A DNA stretch of 64,000 nucleotides from the NCBI GenBank assembly GCA_932521035.1, contig OW051497.1, positions 6,262,001 through 6,326,000 of the forward strand, given 5' to 3'. Positions within the stretch are counted from its first letter, which is position 1. Each line of letters begins with the position of its first letter. Source of the DNA: Oscheius dolichura (lineage: Eukaryota; Nematoda; Chromadorea; Rhabditida; Rhabditidae). Positions 10,355 through 30,073 of this stretch are shown in pieces. The translations under genes were made by a program, and so were the position numbers. Below the pieces are notes generated by a model. The model ran no database searches and had not been told where the DNA came from. It saw only the letters and a program-made list of their open reading frames with translations.

Positions 10355-12568
10355 TTATACAGCTCGAGGAGAGTCTTCCCCACTTATGGTGATAGTAATT
10401 TCCGGCATCTTTTGTGGTGTAACTGCTTCGGATGCTGATAATACTCTGCTACTGGAAATACATTGAATTGAAAGGGGACGCTCTTACCCGAATCGCTTCT
10501 TCCTCCTCTTTTCGGTTGGTAGCCGAGGCAGTCTGATCTCGTCCCGATACTTACAAGTCCTTTCGTTGTATTCCGAACTGGCCCTGGCGCCTCTGTCTTG
10601 CATATAGAGCGGCTTGAGAAGGAGATCCGAGCTCCGGCTGGTGCTGCTTATCTTACTGTCGTAATTGGGTGCATCTGTCACGCGCATCGACGCCGTTCGG
10701 GACATTGCAGTGTATTGGTTGTACTCTTGAGTTGACTTGCAACATCCTTTTCTAAAATATAACCATTTAACCGCACTAGCAGAAGGCCTACTTCAGTATA
10801 AACATCAGCGTTTGCCTATACTTCTCAGAGAAGCTGAAGTAGATGATGAAGGTTGTCGCTGAGTTTAAAACGACTAGCATGTTTGCAAAATCATTCAAGG
10901 CGAAGGCGATTCCGGCGGAACTCTGAAATACTCGGTATTCTGAGAAAACGGCTTATATTACCTCATCTTTGAATAGCGTTGGAACAAGTGACTCGGCGAT
11001 GTTCAGTAGGAAATTCAATGTGTTGCATAAAAGAAACATGCATGTGACAATGAGAAGCATTAGGGTTGTAGACTGTTCCCGTTGTTGCTGAAAGTTTGTC
11101 GTGGTTATTATTAGCCGGAGATGGTTTTTTAGAAATGTTAGTGGATCTTATTGCTCCCAGCGGTCAACCCTGGCAGAAAGTTGCCTTAAATTACTGTTTT
11201 ATTTTTGATTAGTTCCTGTTCTACAAAAGAATGTGAGTACTTCTCCATACCAATCAATTTCAATAAAGTCTTATCTGCCGATTATCACCGTCCCTGAACA
11301 ATGGCAAAGCCACCCGATGTACAGTACAATCCTATTGTGTTGCCGATAGTAAAACGTTGTATTCATTTAGTGGTAATTAAGCTTAGCTACCGTACCTGTC
11401 TGGTCATCAGCTGCCTCATTCTCCTTCCCTGCCACATAGTTACAATAACATGACCATTAAGAACTGCCATTATAGTGAAAGGAACAACGAAGTGAGTAAG
11501 GATGTACAGAACAGTGTAATATCCTACGTAGTACCACCTAAACGAAGCGTTGTTTCCAAAAAGAGAAGAATTACCTATGTTGCACAGGGTCTCTCAACCA
11601 TGGCTCATAAGAAGCGAAACCCGGTTCATTGGGATCTTGGCTGAAGTAAGTTTACATCAGTAACTGTACACAAGAGAAACTCACAGAAGCCGATATTCAA
11701 AAAATCTGACAAAATTGTACGCTACAGCGTAAACAAAGATAACAAGGATGGCAATCCTTGATTTTTTAGGGCTGCACCAAACCCTGACCTAAAGAGGTAA
11801 GCGACCAGTGATCAGTGGAGGGCTTTCACACCTGTAGTGGTCGACAGACGGCTGTCCACCGCTCAAAGGTTATCATCAACACTGTGTAGACACTGCACGT
11901 TTGCATGGCCAAATTTAGTGGATACACAAATTTTAGGACGTAGGCTAGGAAGGTCGTCGCCGTTCTTAGTTCCCTGAAGACTTCCATATTACTTTTACTG
12001 TTCAACAACTTACATCATGTCCAGATTAGGAATTACAAAGGTGGGCAAGGCTAACAAGACTAAGCAGAAGTCGATAAAGGCTAGTGCGCAGAGAAGAACG
12101 TTCACCTAAAGGACTGTTCTTATATCGTTTAATATCTCCTTGGCATACCGTAAAACCTCTAATAGAGCATTTTAACAGGGCGCGCTTACGGAGGAGGGGG
12201 TGCTATTAGAGGGTTTACGGTATGTCATCCTCTGTAAACAGCGGATTGCACTAAAAGGGGAGCTCTAAAGAAGGGGAAATCTGCGCTACGTGGGGATATC
12301 TGGGCATTGAATCTTTACTGGTCGTAGTTGAGCAGGCAGGCCTTTAATATCAATGAATTACCACAACACGAGAACGTTAAACTGCCTTTCACAAGCTGTA
12401 TAAAAAGCATCAGAGGGAGAAAAATAAACTAACCGAGGATGTACGCATATGCGGACGGCTGAAGAGCACAAAAGAGAGAGAGTTACCAAAGCAGCCAACC
12501 AACACCAGTAGCAGAGTTATACACGCCATGGCTCGTTGAGTGGTCAGCCATCCGCCTTCTTCTTCCAT
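10355..12568 (-). CDS. FMRFamide-receptor-like peptide GPCR
   Basis: Ten exons: 12434-12568, 12014-12105, 11832-11973, 11685-11788, 11575-11640, 11396-11537, 10962-11087, 10792-10922, 10488-10751 and 10355-10451. They sum to 1299 nt, giving a 432-residue protein in one frame. Seven membrane segments are visible. TM1 carries the GN motif (GCFGNSLSFVLFSRP) and TM2 the Asp. TM3 ends with a DRY-like ERWTAVCRP, and TM7 reads NSATTFIIYFSFSEKYRQT. A Cys pair after helix 8 (KKGCCKS) is a likely palmitoylation site. The tail is Ser/Arg rich. The ERW, CRPLQ and TM7 patterns match the invertebrate FMRFamide/myosuppressin receptor group. It is expected at the neuronal or muscle surface coupling peptide binding to G proteins; the ligand cannot be predicted. 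Confidence 0.88.
12144..12224. repeat. Foldback / MITE-like element
   Basis: An about 81-bp imperfect palindrome. The left arm CATACCGTAAAACCTCTAA continues to TAGAGCA; the right arm TGCTATTAGAGGGTTTACGG continues to TATG. The arms are reverse complements over about 24 bp with one or two mismatches and flank a short GC-rich loop. It lies inside intron 1 (12106-12433) of the peptide GPCR gene, on neither strand coding. The size and structure suggest a miniature inverted-repeat element or a self-pairing intronic structure. Confidence 0.75.
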
Positions 12569-14780
12569 TTCTAAAAAGCATTGAAGTCGCTCGGGAGAAA
12601 GTGTAAAGTCAAAAGATGAGAAAATTTATGGTAATCTAATATTTTGATGTGCGACGTACAAACAGAACTATTTGTCAAGGAATGGAAGATGTAAAAGCGG
12701 TAAGAGCACATACTGAAAATAAAGCTCAATCCTGGGGGAATTTTGATTCGTGGAAAGTGTAACTTTCTGGAACAGTGTCAGACAAAACCACTAGACAAGA
12801 AGACTCGTGAATGTCAATAGGGTGAAAATAGACCTTCTGGATGATGGTAGAGGTCACTGCGGGCAAACTCACAAATATAAAATAGACCACAATTGTAAAG
12901 GACGCGCTATTGAGGAGGTGACTTGACGCGACGAAGAAGCTCTTCTCTTCTATCTGTCAGAAGATCGACTATACTGAGAAAGTCGGCAAATAAAGGAAAA
13001 GAACTGAAGCCAAGGAGCAGAGACCCAATTGATACGATGCGCTTCTCTGGAACGTCACATAACTTCATAATTATGGGCTAATGGAGGTTAATGAATGCCC
13101 AAATATGGTGTCAGAGAGGCCTAACCGCCCCCTGTTTTAGTAGAACCAAACTAGGAGAGAATTGCATGGACGGATGAAGATGAGAAGTTGTTTTTGGTAA
13201 AGTGCAAGGGGGCCCTACTATAGCTTAAAAGAACATATTTTACCAGACTGACAGAGCTTGACGAGCTCGCGTTGACGCTTGTTTCCCTTCGACGATCACG
13301 GCATTCTCTAACAAGCCATAGAGGTCATAGGCAGCTTCCGTCCTTTTCTGTCCATATCAGAACTCAAGCGGAAAAGTATCATGTCCGAAAAATGTTAGAA
13401 AAAGGAGCAGTATGAATGGACAAGGGGCAATTTCTAGCCAGCTGATGAATGGAACCAGCCGAAATTCTAACCTGATTCAAGAGCTCTCAAATTAGCACTC
13501 TGAGACCAGCAGACGCTAAGGTTATTTTTGAAATTTGAAACCAACGGATTAAAATGCATCTGGTGTCAGAAACGAAAAGAAATGCCAAGAGCATCTTAAT
13601 TCCCTTAGCGAGGATCGGGAACCACGAAGGTAATTCTACTATTTCAAGGACTTCACAGCTGCTATGGTTAGGATTACCTTCGTTTCGGAGCCCGAAACAA
13701 AAAGAAACGATAGGAACTGGTTGGGAAAGAATACATGGGTATTACTGGAACAGAGTGCGCTTTTAATTAACTCTACTGTTCTAGCCACGTGTGAGAGTTG
13801 TGAAGGTGCCGACCTCTGTTGGCTGAGATTGAAAAAAGGACAGCACCTTGTGACTAAAATCGAAGGTCTGACCAAGTGCAATCTTTCAGGTGGTATTTAC
13901 GTTATTAATCTTTGAAATCAAAAGGAGAACAAAACGACATCAGCATGAAGTTGGTCACACCTCAATGGGATATACTATGGGAAGGAAGAAAGTGACGCGT
14001 TCCACGCCGATAAGCGCAATGATTCCAGCCTAGAGTTTGTGATGTGATCCAGCGTATTTTGGAAGTTGTCCGGGTCGTTTCAATTGCCTCTAACAAGCTG
14101 AGCATGGCCGATTTCCGGAGGACCGACTACACGCAAAGTCGCGCGAACGCAAGCTGTCTTTTGTTCGAATGATAGATTAAGTTTCAAGTAACGCGGTGAC
14201 AAAAGTCAGGAGAGAATGGAGTAATGGATGTGGCCCAATTAGACTCCACTAGAAATGGATCACGGGAATCTGACGTTTTTGTGACCAGCGCGGTCTATTA
14301 ACACTTATCAAGATGAAGCTCTCATTACGGCCAAGACAACAATGTACCCCATTGTCCCCAATAAATGTGTTTACAAATAAGTTAACTGTGAAATGAATTT
14401 CTCCGCGCTATTTGAAAATAAGCAAAGTTGACGCAAATTGTGGGTTATTCTTGGTCAATTTTGGAAATGCTAAAGACTACTTGTTGTTGACGGGCATGAC
14501 GTTTTATATAAACGAGGAGATGGCATTACAGAAGGACTGAAATCTCAGACGCATTATCCCACTGTACTTTGGGTGCATTGGCTTCGACCTGTTAGTGTTT
14601 TTGCCGGTATGAAAAACTTCCTCGTTATTTCCTGGAGGGCATGTCTTATCCTGGGAATGCCTAATTTTAACGGGATTTTCTCCAAATTAAAAGGCGTGGC
14701 AAAGATGAGAGACAGAATCATTCCAAATTCCTCCACTCTGCACTTCGCCTAATGAATGTCTCCTGCAAGGATGGTACTGG
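12569..14780. other. Intergenic, no convincing gene
   Basis: About 2.2 kb upstream of two divergent receptor genes. Frames at 13554-13766, 13664-13915 (plus) and 13639-13881, 14554-14736 (minus) show no domain or usable exon structure. A small perfect hairpin (GTTTCGG-AGC-CCGAAAC) lies at 13681-13698. Confidence 0.45.
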
Positions 14781-15882
14781 ATGGTGGATGGAGGATATTC
14801 CTCTCAACGAGCAGGTAACCAGGAAGAAGACAGACGAAGGCAGTGCCCCCCACAGATTCTACCACTTTGTGCACAATTGGCCTCACTTATAATCGGGCTT
14901 CCTATCCACTCCCACGTCATTCTCAATTTGTCTTATCGGCAGAAGATCTTAGGGATCAGAAAGTATCAGATGGCTATTGTCGGAGCATCGATTATCGACC
15001 TGCTCCTCTCCATAGATCATATTGTCTTTGAAATGGTAAAGAAAAATGAAAAAGATGAGCAAAGGCTCGATTAAGAACCGCACTAGAAGACTATTCTTCA
15101 CAACTTCTATTCGGAGGAGCATAGTGTTTTTATGGCAGGCGCTATCCTTCTTGACTTACCTTTTGGCCGCCCTTACTACTATCTACTGGAAAACGGCGAC
15201 GGTTCGGTAAGTCGTTGCTTATGTCGGATGTGAGTTTTAGCCACAAGACCGTTGACAATATTATTGCGGCAATCCTCTCTCTCATTACGGCTGTTCTAAT
15301 AGGATACTGCTTCGTCAATGAGGTTTTCCCAGATAGAATGCCTTGGAATAGGGTGATCTGCTGCTCCACACAAAACATTATAAACTTCAGGCAGTAGGAC
15401 TTTTGATGACGGAGTTCTGTCAACTGGGATCACTCTTCCTCTTCTGTGGGGTCTTCGCCTATTATTACGTGAAGATGAAGAAGGTCGACACGAGACTCTG
15501 CACATCCTATACAAGACGGATTCACTCTAGGATTTCGAACATCCTTCTCTTCGAGGTACTCTGATTATGATTCTGTATCTCTTCTTCTAGACAATATACC
15601 ACTCATTCGTATTGGTCCCCAACTTCTTTCGCTACCTCATTCATTATCTTTTCAGCGGCTGCTTTACTCCGGAGAGGTCAGACCACATTGCCTGGTGGTT
15701 CGCGTTTCAGGTACTTTCATTTCAATGGGGACTAATGGAATATTAAACTTCAGATCTACTGGACTTGTTCCGGACTGGCTCCTCTTGTACGAGGCTGCTT
15801 AACGGCTTACGCCTTCAACACTCTCCTCTCTCACCAAATTACAAAACCCGGAACTCTTGAGACGAAAGGAAGTATGGTCTAG
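14781..15882 (+). CDS. Orphan 7TM receptor (nematode chemoreceptor-like)
   Basis: Six exons (14781-15035, 15139-15206, 15241-15352, 15391-15555, 15591-15710, 15754-15882) sum to 849 nt, giving 282 residues in a continuous frame ending TAG. Seven hydrophobic segments can be placed: around LASLIIGLPIHSHVILNL; MAIVGASIIDLLLSIDHIVF; LSFLTYLLAALTTIYW; IIAAILSLITAVLIGYCF; TEFCQLGSLFLFCGVFAYYY; YHSFVLVPNFFRYLIHYL; and WTCSGLAPLVRGCLTAYAF. There is no DRY or NPxxY motif, which is typical of nematode serpentine chemoreceptors but does not assign a family. The first exon has an odd hydrophilic start (many Gln, Glu, Arg), so the true initiator may lie further upstream or downstream of 14781. Likely a plasma-membrane sensory receptor; ligand unknown. 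Confidence 0.65.
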
Positions 15883-18215
15883 AATCTTTAAAGATGTACG
15901 TTGTGTAATTTTAGTAGAAATGAAGACACGTGTTTATTGTTTGCTTAGGGTTTAATGGGGGGTCATTATGGGTTTCCGTTAGAACCATCATTACACTTTC
16001 AATATTGCAAAGTGAATGTTCTCTGTCCAACTGGTAGTAAAAGTTCAAAAGATCTTAATCTCACTAACTATGAGAATTCCAAAATAAGGCCGAACAACGG
16101 GAACCCATTAGAAACATTAAATGGAGTCCTCCCTATGGGATCACGTCATATTCTCCAAACGCCTATTCATGGGGGCGAAGGTTTCGTCTCTGAACGCCCT
16201 GAATGTGACCGAATGGTATAAGTAGAATAACAGTAACTCCAAGCAAAATAGTCCGTCACTCCGTCTTCCCGCCACCTCCTCTTCACTCAATGACGACATT
16301 TGAGTTAGTGTGTAAAGGGGTTTAGCCTCACCCTCCACTGCCTCCTTGAAACAAAACAAATGTGGGAGACGTGACAGACAGCCGCGAAATGTTCGTGTTC
16401 CTGCTTTGTTTGGATCTGGCAGATTTTTTGACTCTCCTGAAGAATAACTCAATGAATAAGAAATGACACAGCTTCGACAACAATGTAGGAAGCGTAGGTT
16501 GCTGAACACCTCCATTCCCGAAAGGGTTCACAGCTCGCCTTTTGTCAGTTCCGGTTGTTTTCCGCTTGAAATCAAAAGGGCGAAGCCGGATCTACCTTTA
16601 CTCTGGTGACAGCCCTCAATTATGTTGGAGAGCGGCACTTTTGGCTCCAAATTGGTGTCCGTCAGACGATTGCTTCTGACATCACCGTGGCACATCATTC
16701 AGTTATTAGGCGAAAAGAAGAATTGCCTAGGGTCGCCTAGCAGCCGTCTGAGGGGCAAGTTCTCCAAAATTTTAATGGCTCTTATGGCTCTTTTTCCTCG
16801 TTTTTATTCGGTAGTTATAACCACATTCCATTTGTCCGGGTCTCCATGCATTCCAGGTGGCAGACGGAGCGGACGAGAACTTTACTACATAGGCATTTCC
16901 ACTCGGCTAGTCACAAACGATAGACACAAAGCACCTAGTTCGGAGTTCTTCATTCAATTTTCCATATTTCATCATTAGTCCCATTGTCGGAAATGTATGG
17001 AGTCCCCCTGCGCGGAGACTAAGACGTTAACCCTTTTTTGTTGTGTCTGAGTCAGCGGCCTTGATGCATTTTGCTGTTGTTACCCCCTTCGAAGATTTAT
17101 GATCCCAAGGGATAGGGAGAGTTTCCATAATGCCGGAACCGATTGGAAATGTTTTAGGCTTCCCACTTCCTCCTTTCTATTCTCCGCCGCCCGTTGGGTT
17201 GACAAAGGAACGTTGCTCCAGGGTGATGTCATGGCCAATCTTCTTCAAAACAAACTACCCGTCTGCGTTCGTCTCCCCCTATGCGAACACTTCCTTGTCA
17301 AATTTGAAATCAGTCTCGTCCCTTTTATCCAGTTAATCTGATCTAAAAAATGTTGAAAATGCGTCCCTTGGGAAAGCTCAAAGACAAGTGAGTTGTTTAT
17401 GGTGGCCGGTAAATCACAACGCACGCTTTCTTTTTGCTCCCTGCTGCTGAGAGGGTAAAAGAAATGTGCGGCGCTCTACGCAAAATGTCAGCCGATGTTC
17501 AGAAATGTTGATGGGAGAATAGTCTAGCATTTAATGAGAACTCTAGCGGCACAATGAGTTACGTTACAACCGACTGCTATGCGATTATGTCAGAGGCTAT
17601 CGATCCTTGCACTAGGCACTAGGGGCGGGCTGTGTTGAGCCAGGGACGCAGAGCCAAGTATCGCCTCAGGGAAAGCCGCTGACCACCAGACTGCCGTTAA
17701 CTACCTATACTTATTAGTGGCTACCTTCGTTCGGACTGCTTCTCTACGCATTCTTGATCTATTCTCCTCTGCTGCTCGCTTTTCTGGCTAGTGGAATTTG
17801 ACCTCTTCCGGTTTTTTTCCAATTCCTGCAAAAGAAAATGTAAAAATCTCCATATTTTTCGAGCAGTGAATTCGTGTTCATTAAGCCATTTTGCGCCGAG
17901 ACAGCCGGATGCTCATTTGAAAAAGACAGGAATCCTTTCGCTTTCGATAGCCTATTCGTTTTATTTTATTGTTTATTGCTGGAAAAACTCTCTATTTACC
18001 GGGCTAAACTGGTGGTAATCTCGGCTTCCCAGGGATTATTTTAGCTTTCAATCTTCGTTGTTTGCTATGTTTTAGGGCATTTGGAAACTTCCTTGCGCTT
18101 ATTTGTCTAGTTTCAACTCTGTGCTCTTCTTTCTTCCCCCTTTTTCTTTTAGAAAATTGTCTTGTTTTAAGAGTAGGACTTGAAATGACGTCGGCGTATA
18201 CCTGAAAAAGACAAA
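15883..18215. other. Intergenic, no convincing gene
   Basis: About 2.3 kb upstream of slo-1. Overlapping frames at 15955-16221 (plus) and 16141-16531 (minus), 16622-16978 and 17099-17341 (plus) show neither domains nor splice partners. Probably the promoter and 5' UTR of slo-1 plus spacer; no specific element is identified. Confidence 0.5.
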
Positions 18216-25537
<7,322 letters not shown>

Positions 25538-25906
25538 TCGTCTTCTTTTCTTTTCCCCATTATGTTTTCCTCAAACAATCTTTGCTCATTTTGCTTTCAA
25601 ATCCAGGGTTAACAAATTATGGCCAAATTAAAGCGAGAATCTCTCCTCTTTTCCCAAGTGCGCAACTAAGGGTGTCCGACTACCGGACGAATAAATGCCT
25701 TCCTTTGCAGATCTGTGTCATTGTTATTTTTCATTTTTATACCGTTGTTACTTAAGTTATACGCAGATTTTCGGAGAATTTTATATATGTATGAACGGTC
25801 TGGTTATTCTTTTTCTCGAAGTTATCAAAATGAACGATTATCACCTTGTGCATTGCGTATTACCAGTAACACCTGCCATTTTCAAAAGACACATGTAACA
25901 CCCTCT
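25538..25906. other. Spacer between slo-1 and the first Ly6-like gene
   Basis: 369 nt containing the slo-1 polyadenylation signal AATAAA at 25690-25695 and then T-rich sequence up to the ATG at 25907. The short distance between same-strand genes would be compatible with an operon, but nothing in the sequence proves it. Confidence 0.6.
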
Positions 25907-27195
25907 ATGCTGCTGCGTATTGCTCTCTTATACATTTTGTTTTTGCCTTTTACTTACGAAATTACCTGCTACAATGGAAGGATAGATTTGTGGCAGTCGA
26001 ATCAAAAGTACGTTTAGTCAGCGTCCAAGAAAGGTTTAGCTCCAACGAAACTTGCACAAGTGCAAAATATTGTGGTGTATTCCAAGCAGAGACCAAGGCT
26101 TATCAGACTTGCTACGATGATCCAAATGCTCCCGAACTCGGGTGCGCTGTATCGTTTGCAGATACTGTTATGTGCTTCTGCAAGTAAGAGACTTTTAAAA
26201 TGGGAATACTTAGTTTTAGTACTGATAAGTGTAATACGTTGGATAAGGTGAACCAGCCTGGCCTACCTTATCTTGAAACAGTCGAATGTGTCAATGTTAT
26301 ATTTGGAGATAAACCGAGTTCCTGTCCGAGTAATCTCTGCTTTTACAATTATCAGGAGAATCTAGTTAATCATAATATAATTCTATCGGACTTCGTTTGT
26401 AGAGATTAAATAGAATGTGCGCCAGTCCTACCGATGGTTTCGGCAATTTTGACATGCCTCTTCCCTACTATGAAGACTACAATATATATTATTTCTACGC
26501 TGATGCTTGCTACAATATTACATACACCACGAATAATTCTCTAATATGGTGCAGATGTCGAGAGGTTAAGACATAGATCCATCTTTTGAACTATTTCTAG
26601 GCCAAATGTAACACTGAGCAGCCTTATCCAATCACAAATGGCAACGTTGAATGTGCAATGACAGGTGACCCTAGTTATCCTGATATGCTCAATGAGAGTA
26701 CTATGATAAGTAAGCCGCCTAAAAATTATCTCTGAATTCAGCTGATTTCAGACGATACGTGTCTTGGACAGTTCTGTTACATAAAAGCAGTCGAACACGT
26801 CAGTCCACCAAGCCCCACGGGAGAAGTTGAAAAAGAAACAACATACGAAAAAGGCTGTATAAGCGCGGCTGAACATGGGAAGTTTAAACTGCAGGTCGCT
26901 TCCTGTCTAGATTGGCATTAATATCTTCCAGGTTGGCTCGTTTCACCACAACAACTGGGCATGGCACATCTGCAGGAAAAAGTTTTGTAACCTGAATATG
27001 ACAGCCATTAAAAGAGCAATAGAGGTGGATTAGAACATATTTGTTTCATAAATTTCGATTCAGACAGATGGAGCTCCACAGTTCTCAGGAGGAGAAATTG
27101 AAACGACAACAAAATCCTCTTTGAAAGTAGCAGAACACGCTTCATTTTGGATAACAATATTATTGGTAATTGGATGCACCCGCGAATTGAGATGA
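25907..27195 (+). CDS. GPI-anchored protein with three Ly6/three-finger-like modules (paralog A)
   Basis: Eight exons (25907-26007, 26040-26183, 26214-26364, 26403-26564, 26601-26709, 26752-26894, 26932-27024, 27064-27195) sum to 1035 nt: 344 residues. The start MLLRIALLYILFLPFTY is a signal peptide. Three Cys-rich modules follow, ending CFCNFSTDKCN, WCRCREAKCN and ICRKKFCN, that is, the C-x(n)-CN closing motif of Ly6/uPAR three-finger domains. The C terminus is a short hydrophobic stretch (SFWITILLVIGC) preceded by small polar residues, as in GPI attachment signals. Several N-glycosylation sites are present. Ly6 proteins act at the cell surface, and some modulate receptors and K+ channels; a role here is inference. 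Its stop codon lies 2 bp from that of the convergent K2P channel gene, and it has a paralog at 30074-31253. Confidence 0.75.
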
Positions 27196-27197
27196 AT

Positions 27198-29238
27198 TCA
27201 TTCTCCTGTGTTGTATATGTACAGTCGTTTGGCATTTATTCGGCTTTTGACTTTCGGTTCTTCTTCCTCCTCGTCGGGAATTGCCAACAAGTCGTCATAC
27301 TTTCCGGCAGTTTGTACAGAGACAACCTAAGCAATTGAAAGTTTTATGAATAACCGGCTTACTTTGATCTGTGTCATCGTTTGAGTCCATTTATTGCGCA
27401 TCTTTGACCGTTCTTCAAACTTCTCGTTCAACATTTTCCTCCTATAAATGACTCTGTGCAACAAAACTCAGATTTAAATACTGGTGGCTGCTCATGAATC
27501 TCATAAGAAGTTTGTCCGCTCCTCCCATATTCTCTCCGTATTTCTCGACAACGTCTCCTTTTCCCTTAGGGCCAATGGTCGAATCGTCTGTTGCTGCAAG
27601 ACCTGTGTCGCCGGCCGTTGAAGCTATTTTCTTATTTTCCTCGGCTGTAATACTCGTAAAAGTGTTGGCAGGGCTGTTACCACTGATGCTCAAGTTGGTT
27701 TTAAAATCTCTGTCGATCATCTTCACAATCCGGGCAAACATGATTTCCAATTGCATTTGGACGACGTTGATGGACATAGACACAACGGAAAGTCCAATCA
27801 GAATGAGGAGGAAGTTTGCCACTGCCACCTGGGGAGAGGGAGTCAAGTCACCGAATCCTGGAAAACTGAATAGTCCCCTTTACGACGGCATTTACCGATG
27901 GTTGTAAGTGAAATGAAGAAGAAATAAAGCGAGTCAAAGAAGCTCCAACCTTCCAGAAGACCAAAAACTGCACTACAGAGCACGAACCAGAACACAAGAA
28001 CAATGGCCACGAGGAGCAAGGGAATAGGTTCCTCTTCGTCTGTCTGTCCCGGGTTCGGCTCATTCTGCTCTGCACACAGCTTCTCCAGATCCTAAAAGCT
28101 ATTTTTCAACAGGTGTTCTGCTTCCTCTTTGTTATTTATTGTGTCTTTTTTCTCAGGTCTAGAGGTAAACACTGCTAAGCGACTGATTGAATGCGGGCTC
28201 CCCTCCCCGGTATTTCCCACCTCCGGAATACTAACAATCTGTCATAATCTGTCAAAGGACACCTTCTTCAGACACTAGTAAATTGGTTTACACTTGCGTC
28301 AGACACATGTCTTGTGTAAAATTCAAACGGTTGTCCAAGTTTTCATAGACCATAAAGCAGGAGGAAGGAAGGGGCATACCTCGATTGGATCCTCTTTCCG
28401 GTGGAGCTTCTTGATCCATTCAGAAACTCTTTTTAGGGCGAGGCTTCCATATGATTGCCAGCCACCTGAAAATGGGCAATATGTGTCGAGATACTCAAAG
28501 AACACTACGATTTACAAGCTGGAACATTATTGTTCCCCAATCGGTGAGGATTGTGATCACTACGGGTATTCCTATAATAGCATAGATCATTGTGAAAATC
28601 TTTCCCCAAACGGTAACTGTTGTGAAATCGCCATAGCCTAAACATGCGTTGCTCATTTCCAATAGCTCGTTATACCAATGGTGGTGTAAATGGTTCCAGA
28701 ATAATAGAGACCTCCCCAGATATCCCATTTCTTTTCCACCTGCAAACTGGGCTTGGTCTCCATCGCGATGTCATAGTGATCCAGGGCAACGCGGAGCTTG
28801 GTTTCTTGGAACTCGGTGTTATTATTACCCGCAAAGTAGAGTCTCTTCAATTAGAATAGCTAAAACGGCAACGGGCAAACCTGGATCTGTTCGACCAGTT
28901 TCCTCTTGGCAACGACACTTTTCCGTACAGACTCGGTGACAAGATTGGCATTCCTTGTGTCTTCCGCGGGGCTTTCGATAGCACAAAATATGATAGCTCC
29001 TAGTAAACTGGAAAAAGTCTGTGAAAAAGAAGAAAAAGACTTAAACTTGCCTATAAACAAGCAATACCGTAAACAGCAGAGCATGGTGGAGCTTGTATTT
29101 TTCATATTTAACGGCCACTAGATTCCAAAACATTCTAAAATATAGTATAGTATTTTGAAATTAGAGATGGGGGACGAGAGGGAAAACATACCGCCGGTTA
29201 ACCTGGATCATGGCTTGAGGTATGAGAGCCATTCTCAT
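27198..29238 (-). CDS. TWK-type two-pore-domain K+ channel
   Basis: Leak K+ channel subunit; two subunits form one pore. Exons include 29192-29238, 29068-29134, 28881-29018, 28676-28844 and one from 28637, then exons down to 27198. TM1 (FSSLLGAIIFCAIES) is followed by an extracellular loop. The first pore reads TTIG, then GYGDF across a splice junction at 28676/28637. TM2 is IYAIIGIPVVITILTDWG. A cytoplasmic loop and TM3 (LLLVAIVLVFWFVLCSAVFG) lead to the second pore TTIGFGD, and TM4 is ANFLLILIGLSVVSMSINVV. The tail is acidic, then basic, ending YIYNTGE. The start is uncertain: ATG 29238 gives a short basic lead, ATG 29133 is an alternative just after an acceptor. The fold and both selectivity filters are complete. 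The specific TWK member cannot be named from sequence memory. Confidence 0.88.
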
Positions 29239-30073
29239 AAATAAGAAGTTTGGAACGGGCTGGGGTTTAAACCGAGCTAAGGGCGTTTCCACTTATTTTT
29301 GACCGACAGGGCGTCCGATTACAAGTTCACGGGGAAGACAGGTAAAGAAGACTTTTCCGGGTTTTTCTGCGCCTGAGCAGTTGATCCCCGCAGGTAGCAA
29401 AGAACACAAGAAGTGCATCCCGAAGTTGGATCTTATCCTACCTATCACTGCGAAGAAGAGAACGGGTGCGATAGGCGAACATCGCTGGGATATACCTGCT
29501 CTGCCATGACTCTCTTTCTTTTGCAATGTGTAAATTTTCGCAGCTTGTGACAGTTTTGATGGAAGGTTCTCAGTTATCATGGCGAAGGTTGCATCGACAG
29601 ATAATCGTTGCTATGTTTTAGTCTCATGTTAAAGAACGGAGTTCAGGTGAAATAGAAGCTTCTGGTCAGGGACACCAGGCTGTCTCGGCTATCTAACGTT
29701 ACATCTCGGAAAATCGTTCGCCTCTTTTGACCTTTTGTTTTGAGAATTGGTCGCTTCTGCCACGATTGTTTCCTGCGGATTAATCTGCCCATTGGTCGGG
29801 AATGCGATAAACAGTACGAATTGTAATACTATTACTTTTAGCACTTGTTGAAAGAAGAAGTGGTTAGAGATGATGGTTAGAAAACATAGAGGCTACCGGG
29901 ATGCAGAAGTGGCCATTAAGATTAATGAACTCAGGTGTGAAGGCACACCGGATGGAGCTTGGAGGAATTTGGTTGTAAAGCGAAAAACAGCCCGCATCAA
30001 ACGGGTCAGTGGTGCAAACGTTATTTCAAGATCACAGACCAGGAGGTAGATATGATAATACCGGGAGGCCTTG
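29239..30073. other. Intergenic, possible upstream exons of the K2P gene
   Basis: A 95-codon minus-strand frame at 29293-29580 and a stretch just upstream of 29238 that continues the K2P frame (ETPLARFKPQPVP) suggest the channel mRNA may start further right, but no consistent splice chain was found. The rest shows nothing recognisable. Confidence 0.4.

Noticed and set aside
11974-12013. Apparent 16- or 22-nt introns in the peptide GPCR between TM2 and TM3
   Set aside because: A canonical 40-nt intron from the same donor (gtaagt) to cttcag at 11974 keeps the frame equally well and makes the total coding length divisible by three.
14836-15028. Second open frame overlapping the first exon of the 7TM receptor (14843-15028)
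   Set aside because: It lacks hydrophobic segments and cannot be joined in phase to the downstream membrane exons, whereas the 14781 frame can.
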